From Luteimonas abyssi (lineage in GTDB: Bacteria > Pseudomonadota > Gammaproteobacteria > Xanthomonadales > Xanthomonadaceae), in contig NZ_KQ759763.1 of NCBI RefSeq assembly GCF_001482195.1, positions 2,278,285-2,342,284 on the forward strand: a stretch of 64,000 nt of DNA, written 5' to 3'. A model generated the notes under the pieces. That model saw nothing but the letters and a program-made list of their open reading frames with translations. It was not told where the DNA came from and ran no database searches. The translations under genes and the position numbers were made by a program. Below, in pieces: positions 58,086-64,000 of the stretch (position 1 is its first letter; every line of letters begins with the position of its first letter).

Positions 58086-59231
58086 ATGCACTACACGCTG
58101 GTGACCGAGACGTGGCCCCCCGAAATCAATGGCGTCGCGTTGACCGTGCGCGATTTCGCCAAGGGGCTGCACACACGCGGCCATGCGGTGGATGTCGTCC
58201 GTCCGCGCCAGGTCGCCGATGCGACGGGCCACCCCGGGTCGGCCGACATGCTCGTGCGCAGCGGTAGCCTGCCGGGCTATCCCGGCCTGCGTTTCGGCTA
58301 TCCCTCGGGCGGCGCATTGACGCGCCGCTGGCGCGCGCGGCGCCCGGATGCGGTCTACATCGCCACCGAAGGGCCGCTGGGCTGGTCGGCGTTGCGCGCG
58401 GCGCGCCGGTTGGGCATTCCGGTGGCGACCGGTCTGCACACCCGCTTCGATCTCTACATGCACGACTACGGGATCGCGCCGCTGGCGCCGGTCGCGCTGG
58501 GCTGGATGCGCCGCTTCCACAATGCCGCGGCCGCCACCCTTGTCCCAACGATGGCGCTGGCCGACGAACTGCGCGCGCAGGGCTTCCGCACGCTGCGCCG
58601 GCTGCCGCGTGCGGTCGATACGAAACGCTTCTCGCCGCACATGCGCAGCCGGGCGCTGCGCGATGCATGGGGGCTCGGTTCCGGCGACCTGGCGGTGATC
58701 CATGTCGGCCGGCTCGCCGCCGAGAAGAACCTGCCGCTGGCGATCGCCGCATTCCGCGCGATCCAGCAGCGGCATCCCACGGCGCGCATGGTCGTCGTCG
58801 GCGACGGCCCCTCGCGCGCAGGCCTCCAGCAGGACAATCCCGACATCGTGTTCTGCGGCATGCAGAAAGGACGAGCGCTCGCGCAGCATCTCGCCTCAGG
58901 GGATCTGTTCCTGTTTCCCAGCCGCACGGAGACCTTCGGCAACGTCGTGCTCGAGGCGATGGCCAGCGGGGTGCCGGTGGTCGCGTTCGACACCGGCGCG
59001 GCGCGCGAGCATCTCGTCGACGGCGCGCACGGCCACAGCGTCGAAGACGACGCCGGCTTCGTCGCCGCCTCGCTCGCGCTCGCCGGCGCACCTGAGACCT
59101 GCCGCGATATGGGCCTCGCGGCACGCCAGGCGACCCTGGCGCTGTCGCCGGCCACCGTGTGCGCCGATCTCGACCGCCTTCTCGCCGGACTGGGACGCCC
59201 CGATGCATCCGCCACCCTCGCCGCCGCCTGA
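58086..59231 (+). CDS. GT4-family glycosyltransferase (SqdX/MgtA-like)
   Basis: A 381-aa GT-B glycosyltransferase. The N-terminus YTLVTETWPPEINGVALTVR is typical of the GT4 group that includes SqdX and other glycolipid synthases; ATGLHTRFDLYMHDYG follows. The donor-binding half has VIHVGRLAAEKNLPLAIAAF, MVVVGDGPSR and the E-x7-E motif SRTETFGNVVLEAMASGVPV. An AGGAGA ribosome binding site lies 6 bp before the ATG. It overlaps the PAP2 gene by 29 bp, so the two likely work together, perhaps on a lipid. Confidence 0.88.
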   Translation: MHYTLVTETWPPEINGVALTVRDFAKGLHTRGHAVDVVRPRQVADATGHPGSADMLVRSGSLPGYPGLRFGYPSGGALTRRWRARRPDAVYIATEGPLGWSALRAARRLGIPVATGLHTRFDLYMHDYGIAPLAPVALGWMRRFHNAAAATLVPTMALADELRAQGFRTLRRLPRAVDTKRFSPHMRSRALRDAWGLGSGDLAVIHVGRLAAEKNLPLAIAAFRAIQQRHPTARMVVVGDGPSRAGLQQDNPDIVFCGMQKGRALAQHLASGDLFLFPSRTETFGNVVLEAMASGVPVVAFDTGAAREHLVDGAHGHSVEDDAGFVAASLALAGAPETCRDMGLAARQATLALSPATVCADLDRLLAGLGRPDASATLAAA

Positions 59232-59766
59232 CTGGACCGCTCGCGACGCAGGCTGGTGCCTGCGCACCAACCGCTGGTGCGAGCGCGGCCCGGTCTTCGC
59301 CCTGTTCGCCTGCGTCAGTCGCCTGGGCGACGGCGTGTTCTGGTATCTGCTGATGGCCGGCCTGATCCTGACGGACGGCTGGGAAGGCCTGCGCGCCAGC
59401 GCCCACCTCGCCGCGACCGGGGTGGTCGCGCTCACCCTGTACAAGGGGCTCAAGCGCTGGACGCGCCGTCCGCGCCCGTGCGCCGCCGACACCCGGATCC
59501 GCGCCTGGGTGGCGCCGCTCGACGAGTTCAGCTTCCCGTCCGGACACACCCTGCACGCGGTCGCCTTCAGCGGCGTGGCGATCTGGCACCAACCCGCGCT
59601 GACCTGGTGGCTGCTGCCGTTCGCCACCGCAGTGGCCGCATCCCGCGTGATCCTCGGCCTGCACTACCCCAGCGACGTGCTGGCGGCCATCGCCATCGGC
59701 GGACTGCTGGCGACGATCTCCATCCTGCTCGGCCCGGCCGTCGCGATGGCGCTGGGACTGGCCTGA
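59203..59766 (+). CDS. PAP2-family membrane phosphatase
   Basis: A 187-aa membrane phosphatase with all three PAP2 signatures: KRWTRRPRP (KxxxxxxRP), FPSGHT, and SRVILGLHYPSDV (SRxxxxxHxxxD). Several hydrophobic segments surround them. Substrates of the family include phosphatidic acid and undecaprenyl diphosphate. ATG 59203 lies inside the 3' end of the glycosyltransferase gene. Confidence 0.88.
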   Translation: MHPPPSPPPDWTARDAGWCLRTNRWCERGPVFALFACVSRLGDGVFWYLLMAGLILTDGWEGLRASAHLAATGVVALTLYKGLKRWTRRPRPCAADTRIRAWVAPLDEFSFPSGHTLHAVAFSGVAIWHQPALTWWLLPFATAVAASRVILGLHYPSDVLAAIAIGGLLATISILLGPAVAMALGLA

Positions 59767-59770
59767 TCCA

Positions 59771-59792
59771 CCGCGCCCGCAATCGGGCGCGG
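59771..59792. terminator. Hairpin between PAP2 and amidohydrolase genes
   Basis: A perfect 9-bp stem CCGCGCCCG/CGGGCGCGG with a CAAT loop between two convergent stops; no T-tract. Confidence 0.55.
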
Positions 59793-59802
59793 ACCGCCGG
59801 GG

Positions 59803-60687
59803 TCAGATCAGGCGCTCGACCCGCGCGGTGAGCAGGTCGGGAGCACGCTGACGCGCCCAGTCGCGATCGTTGGCGACCTGGGCGCGGGCACGGCTCGCGT
59901 CGAGCGCATCCACGTCCACATCCACCAGCGTCCAGCCATCCCGGCCTGCGCTGGTGGCGACGATGCCGTCGTCCGGCAGGCCGACATCCATCGGGGCGTA
60001 CACCGTGGCATCGCCGGTATTGACGTCCAGCGCAGGACTCCACGGTGCGTCGCCGGCGGTCACCGCCTGGGCCACGAAGCAGCGATTCTCCAGCGCCCTG
60101 GCGAGGCAGCCGATCCTCACCCGGCCCGCGCCCGCGACGGTATCGGTGCAACTGGGCGTCAGGATCAGCCGCGCGCCGGCTTCCATCTGCGCGCGGACCG
60201 TCAGCGGAAACTCGATGTCGTAGCAGATGGCGACGCCGAAACGCAGGCCGCGGTACTCGAACACGCGCAATGCGTCACCACCCTCGATCGTGCCCACCTG
60301 CTTCTCGAAGCCGGTCAGTTGCAGCTTGTCCTGCCAGCCGTGCATGCCGTCGGGCGTGAAGACATCGGCCCGGTTACGGTAGCGTCCGCCTCCCCGGTCG
60401 AGCAGGAACGTTCCCGGCAGCACCAGCATGCCGGTCTCCACGGCGAGCGCGCGGTACAGCGCGATCCATGCCGTGCGCAACGCCTGGATGGCCGCGAGCG
60501 AGGCCGGTACATCGGCGCTCACCTCGACCGGAAACACACTCGCGAGCTCCAGCGACAGGAACTCGGGCAGTACCGCGATCTCGGCGCCGCGGTCGGCGGC
60601 GTCGCGCAGCCAGCCGCGCTGCGTTTCGGCGAACGCCGCGAAATCGGACGGCTTGCCGATCGGATACCGCGCCACCGCGACCTTCAT
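59803..60687 (-). CDS. Carbon-nitrogen hydrolase (nitrilase superfamily)
   Basis: A 294-aa amidase-fold enzyme. The Glu-Lys-Cys triad is visible: EIAVLPEFLSLELASVF (Glu), HGWQDKLQLTGFEKQVG (Lys) and FGVAICYDIEFPLTVRAQME (Cys). The substrate is not evident. It overlaps the GNAT gene by 4 bp; amidohydrolase and acetyltransferase domains occur together or fused in several bacteria, suggesting a shared small-molecule pathway. Confidence 0.88.
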   Translation of the reverse strand: MKVAVARYPIGKPSDFAAFAETQRGWLRDAADRGAEIAVLPEFLSLELASVFPVEVSADVPASLAAIQALRTAWIALYRALAVETGMLVLPGTFLLDRGGGRYRNRADVFTPDGMHGWQDKLQLTGFEKQVGTIEGGDALRVFEYRGLRFGVAICYDIEFPLTVRAQMEAGARLILTPSCTDTVAGAGRVRIGCLARALENRCFVAQAVTAGDAPWSPALDVNTGDATVYAPMDVGLPDDGIVATSAGRDGWTLVDVDVDALDASRARAQVANDRDWARQRAPDLLTARVERLI

Positions 60688-61331
60688 CGCGGCGCCTCGT
60701 CCGACGCCGACGCCCCGTTCACCGGCCGCGTCCAGAACGTGAGCGTGTGGTCGCAGGCGCCCTGACCGATCTCGTCCCAGCCGAGCCGCATCCGCAGTTC
60801 GGGCCGGCGGACGTAGCCGCGCCCCGACCAGAACGCGTCGTGCCCGCGATGCCCCGCCGGCCGGCGCGGATCGGCAGGCTCGCGTTCGACCGCGGCGAAG
60901 GCCGTCGATGCGAACCGCCCGAGGCCACGTGCATGTGCCTCGCGCCGGTCGAAGAAGGCATGGCCGACGCCGCACCCGCGATAGCCCGGCAACAGCACGG
61001 ATTCCCCGAAGTAGAAGACCCGCGCCACGTCTTCGCCGCAGGCGCGGAACGGTTGCTGGAACGCGTCGTCGTCGTCGGCCAGTGGGAGCCCCGTCGACGC
61101 CCCGACCACCTGCGCCCCGTCGAACGCCAGCACGAACACGCTGTCCGGCGACGCCGCGTAGGCGGCGAGGTACCTGCGCTCGTAGTCCATGTCGCCGGCG
61201 TAGAGATACGGCCAATCGCGAAAGACCGCGATGCGCAGGCGGGCGACATCGTCGAGCCGCGCCTGCAGATCCGCACCCTCGACGCAACGTACGTCGAGAG
61301 ATGGCGCGATGGGGCTTGAAGGTGAATGCAT
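60684..61331 (-). CDS. GNAT-family N-acetyltransferase
   Basis: A 215-aa acetyltransferase. VFYFGESVLLPGYRGCGVGH is the acetyl-CoA-binding A motif (RGxGxG-type loop). FRDWPYLYAGDMDYERRYLA near residue 38 marks the substrate side. ATG 61331 (MHSPSSPIAPS) is the likely start; an ATG at 61358 is an alternative. The stop overlaps the start of the amidohydrolase gene. Confidence 0.85.
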   Translation of the reverse strand: MHSPSSPIAPSLDVRCVEGADLQARLDDVARLRIAVFRDWPYLYAGDMDYERRYLAAYAASPDSVFVLAFDGAQVVGASTGLPLADDDDAFQQPFRACGEDVARVFYFGESVLLPGYRGCGVGHAFFDRREAHARGLGRFASTAFAAVEREPADPRRPAGHRGHDAFWSGRGYVRRPELRMRLGWDEIGQGACDHTLTFWTRPVNGASASDEAPR

Positions 61332-61496
61332 CGGACGATTGTATCGACCGCGTGTCATGCGACCGTCGATGACGACGCGGCGCACGCACGCGGCACGCGC
61401 TGCGGATGCAGAAGGCTCTCGGGCCGAGGCACCGCTCGTCTTGCGCGGCCCTACCCCGGCGCGCCGCAGTCGCGGCACGCCGGGGCATCGGTGGCA

Positions 61497-62846
61497 TCAG
61501 ACGGTCGCGTCCCGCTCCCGCCCGGCGGGATCGGCCTGATCTGCACCCATCGCATACCAATCCACTCCGCGGGTGATCCACATCACCGCCGCCAGCACGC
61601 CGAACAGCAGCAACGCACCCAGCAGCAGCGCCGCATCCTCGGATACCAGCAATCCGTAGAGCGTGCCGTACAGCGCGGTCAGCAGTCCCGCGAACCCCCC
61701 GGCACGCAGACGGCTTCGCAGCACCCCGGCCAGATAGATCCACTGCAGCCCGATGCAGGCCAGCGCCGCCACCGCATAGGCCGCGGCGAACGGCAGGTGC
61801 TCGGACAACCCCAGCAACACCAGGAAGAACATCGCCAGCGCGAGCCCGACCAGCAGATACTGCAGCGGATGGATGGGCCAGCGGCGGATCAGCTCGAACA
61901 AGCCGAAGGCGAGGAACGTCAACAGCACGAACAGCAACCCGTACTTCGTCGCCCGGTCGACCTGTGTGTAGACATCCACCGGCTCCACCAGGCTCACCTT
62001 CACCGCATCGGGGGTCTCGCCGCTCTCGAACTGGGTCTGCGCGGCGGTCGCCAGGGCACTCAGCGACCAGTCGGCCCGAAAGCCCTCGGCACCGATTTCG
62101 CGCGCATTGGGCAGGAAGCGACCGCCGAACAGCGGATGCGGCCAGGCCGACGAGAGCTCGATGCGATTGGCATCGCCCAGCGGCACGATCTCCAGCGAGC
62201 GGGTGCCGTCGATCGTGCCCGCGAAGCGGACCCGCGCCAACGTCGGCAAGGTGCCCTGCCCGTCGTCGGCCAGCGGCGCGAGATCCGCACTGACGCCACG
62301 ACTCCGTTCCTCCAGCGCGCGGAGCCCCGCCTGCAACCTCAGCGCGCGTCCGTCGAGCGACGCCTCGGGCGTTCCGACCAGGCCGCGCACGTCCTGCAGC
62401 CCGAAAGCGAGATACGGCGCTTCGTACGTCCGCCCGGGCACGGCCGCGTACGTCAGCGGCGCGAAGCTCGCCTCGACCTCGGCGTCCCAACTGTAGACCT
62501 GGACCCGGAACAGCCCGATACGCCGCTCCGCAGGCCGCAGCGCCCCGCCCACCTCCAGTTGTGCCGGCATCTGCAGCTGACGACCGCGCACCGTCCGCGT
62601 CGCCAGCCGCGGCACCCCGTCGGCGTCGACCTCGCGCACCTGCCGCACCTCCGTCCATGGCAACACCCGGACCGGCCCCAGCAGACGCTGCGGTCCGGCC
62701 TTGCTGTCGGCCACCCGCTGCACCGCTTCGGCGCGGTACCGTTCACGCTCGTGCACCACGCTGCGAATCAACGTCAGCGGCACCAGCAACGCCAGCACCA
62801 GCGCACCGATCACGCCGAACCGCAGGACCAGTCGAATCGATTTCAT
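61497..62846 (-). CDS. creD: Inner-membrane protein CreD
   Basis: A 449-aa member of the CreD family. It has one N-terminal helix (VLRFGVIGALVLALLVPLTL), a large periplasmic beta-rich domain (SLEIVPLGDANRIELSSAWP, HPLFGGRFLPNAREIGAEGF, RADWSLSALATAAQTQFESG), and about six C-terminal helices (ATKYGLLFVLLTFLAFGLFE, HPLQYLLVGLALAMFFLVLL). CreD is a Cre regulon member; in Stenotrophomonas and Pseudomonas the CreBC-CreD system affects envelope integrity and beta-lactam responses. It lies 265 bp after the sensor kinase gene. Confidence 0.92.
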   Translation of the reverse strand: MKSIRLVLRFGVIGALVLALLVPLTLIRSVVHERERYRAEAVQRVADSKAGPQRLLGPVRVLPWTEVRQVREVDADGVPRLATRTVRGRQLQMPAQLEVGGALRPAERRIGLFRVQVYSWDAEVEASFAPLTYAAVPGRTYEAPYLAFGLQDVRGLVGTPEASLDGRALRLQAGLRALEERSRGVSADLAPLADDGQGTLPTLARVRFAGTIDGTRSLEIVPLGDANRIELSSAWPHPLFGGRFLPNAREIGAEGFRADWSLSALATAAQTQFESGETPDAVKVSLVEPVDVYTQVDRATKYGLLFVLLTFLAFGLFELIRRWPIHPLQYLLVGLALAMFFLVLLGLSEHLPFAAAYAVAALACIGLQWIYLAGVLRSRLRAGGFAGLLTALYGTLYGLLVSEDAALLLGALLLFGVLAAVMWITRGVDWYAMGADQADPAGRERDATV

Positions 62847-63111
62847 CCAGCAACGCCTCATCCGGGAATCCGTGCGCCACTCTGCGCGTCCTCGGTGAGC
62901 GCTCGTCGAAGTCCGTTTGAAGCGAGTGTGAAGTCGATTGCAGGACCCGGTTCGCATCCATCGCCGGCGATCTTCGGCAGGCGATCTCCGGCCGGCGACT
63001 GCCCGTCGCGCGTTTCGATGGACGCTGCACGTCCGGCGATCCGTTCCCGATCCCGTCGGTACGACGCAGCACTGGCTGCGCAGGCCGGCGACCGCACCCG
63101 CATCGGAACCG

Positions 63112-64000
63112 CTACCCCAATGGCAACGACAGCGTGGCGCGAGCGCCCCCACCCTCGCGGTTCTCCAGCCGCACCTGCCCACCGTGCAGACGCGCCACCT
63201 CGCGCACGAACGGCAGACCCAGCCCGGAACTGCGGCCGCCGCCGTCCGGACGCGGCAGCGAGTAGAACCGCTCGAACACGCGCGCGTGCGCGTAGTCGGG
63301 CACGCCGGTTCCGCGGTCCTCCACGACGACCCGCAGATCGCCACCGGCCACAGCCGCGGCCAGCACCACCTCGCCGTCCCTGGGCGAGAAGGCGGCGGCG
63401 TTTTCCAGCAGATTGCACAACGCCTGGCGCAGGAGGAACGGGTCGCCTTCGATCCGGCACCCCGCCGTGGCCCCCTCGCCTTCGCGTCGCAGGGCCACGG
63501 CGGCCCGGCGGAATACAGGCGCAACGGCATCCATCGCCTGCGTCAACAGCACGCCCACCTCGACCGGCCGCCGTTGCTGCAGCCAGCCGTGCTGCTCGAC
63601 TTCGGCCAGCGCGAGCAAGTTGTCGATGGTCTCGGTCAACCGCTGCTGCTGCAGCAGGATATTGCCTGCGAAACGGGCGCGCTCGGGCTCCGGCAACGGG
63701 TCCTGCAGCAGCTCCGCGGCGCCGCGAATCGCCGCCAGCGGGCTCTTCATCTCGTGCGTCAGCGACTGTACGTACTGCTCGACGTAGGCCTTGCCCTCGA
63801 GCTTGCGACGCATCGCCTCCAGCGCGTTGCCGAGATCGCCGATCTCGTCGCGACGCGGCGCGGGCGGCGCTACCGGTTCGCCGCGGCTCACCGCCTGCGC
63901 ATAGCGGTTGAGCCCGCCGAGGCCGCGCACCAGCCACCACGTCATCAGCACACCGACCAGCGCCGCGAAACCGATCAGCCACAACCCGCGCTGCAGGATG
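63112..64000 (-). CDS. creC: CreC-type sensor histidine kinase, 3' part; runs off the right edge
   Basis: The C-terminal 295 codons of a two-component kinase. Visible are a membrane helix (GLWLIGFAALVGVLMTWWLV), a HAMP linker, the phospho-acceptor box VQSLTHEMKSPLAAIRGAAE with His, and the ATPase domain with N box (LCNLLENAAAFSPRDGE), G1 box (VVEDRGTGVPDYAHARVFE) and G2 box (GRSSGLGLPFVREVARLHGG). The start lies beyond the window; the TTG at 63984 is internal. The adjacent creD supports the CreC assignment. Confidence 0.88.
   Translation of the reverse strand, partial: ILQRGLWLIGFAALVGVLMTWWLVRGLGGLNRYAQAVSRGEPVAPPAPRRDEIGDLGNALEAMRRKLEGKAYVEQYVQSLTHEMKSPLAAIRGAAELLQDPLPEPERARFAGNILLQQQRLTETIDNLLALAEVEQHGWLQQRRPVEVGVLLTQAMDAVAPVFRRAAVALRREGEGATAGCRIEGDPFLLRQALCNLLENAAAFSPRDGEVVLAAAVAGGDLRVVVEDRGTGVPDYAHARVFERFYSLPRPDGGGRSSGLGLPFVREVARLHGGQVRLENREGGGARATLSLPLG

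Noticed and set aside
61326-63911. 861-codon plus-strand frame over creD and creC
   Set aside because: Antisense shadow; Arg/His/Gln-rich with no recognisable domain.
63984-63986. TTG start for the sensor kinase at 63984
   Set aside because: The frame is open to the window edge and a CreC protein needs about 180 more N-terminal residues, so this is an internal Leu codon.

Overview
The window reads as chromosome from a high-GC gammaproteobacterium of the Xanthomonadaceae (Lysobacter/Luteimonas-like). This is inferred from three things. Gene orders are typical of the group (rpsP-rimM-trmD-rplS, ribF-ileS-lspA-ispH, rplU-rpmA-obgE, tad locus with DUF3613 and DUF2968 genes). GC is very high. The intergenic spaces carry REP-like families of the kind common in this family. 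No phage, transposase, rRNA or CRISPR array was seen. One tRNA gene (Thr, anticodon CGT) is present.

Layout. 1-2948 (minus): the N-terminal 982 codons of a trimeric autotransporter adhesin, running off the left edge, with an extended signal peptide and 121-residue stalk repeats. 3134-4159 (minus): an AraC-type regulator. 4652-16134 (plus): a compact, complete tad/Flp pilus operon (pilin, prepilin peptidase, TadE, CpaB, secretin, CpaE, CpaF, TadB, TadC, TadD, a DUF3613-like protein, TadG), followed by a DUF2968 gene. 17182-23762 (minus): hslR, a small lipoprotein, rplS-trmD-rimM-rpsP, pabC, a nitronate monooxygenase and ffh. 24342-30076 (plus): a YpjD-like membrane protein and a MarR-controlled tripartite EmrAB efflux operon. 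30158-40710 (minus): radA, a hypothetical gene, a 2OG-Fe(II) oxygenase, tRNA-Thr, ispH, lspA, ileS, ribF and murJ. 40911-47606: rpsT, obgE, rpmA, rplU, uvrA and a thioesterase. 48393-50478 (minus): an ECF sigma factor, a membrane protein that may be its anti-sigma factor, and a DUF4097 protein. 50641-56293: two enoyl-CoA hydratases, a rhodanese/Nudix/DUF1289 operon, an FKBP and nth. 56526-59766: a phosphate-selective porin divergent from a GT4 glycosyltransferase and a PAP2 phosphatase. 59803-64000 (minus): a nitrilase-family amidase, a GNAT protein, creD and the 3' part of a CreC-type sensor kinase.

How the parts work together. The left end is a surface-attachment region (autotransporter adhesin plus Flp pili) with a regulator between the two. 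The middle is housekeeping for translation, protein export, isoprenoid and cell-wall synthesis, interrupted by a drug-efflux operon. The right end holds envelope-stress and nutrient-response modules (sigma/anti-sigma, Cre, and a possible phosphate-starvation locus).

The most unusual signal is a dispersed intergenic element of about 150 bp, present in three good copies (24028-24179, 47729-47884, 48148-48296). Its long inverted arms differ between copies by compensatory changes and by G.U-compatible changes, which points to a conserved RNA or single-strand fold. Inside the fold lie a Shine-Dalgarno-like GAGGAGG and an ATG. A second, REP-type composite repeat fills 34240-34462 and 41316-41570.
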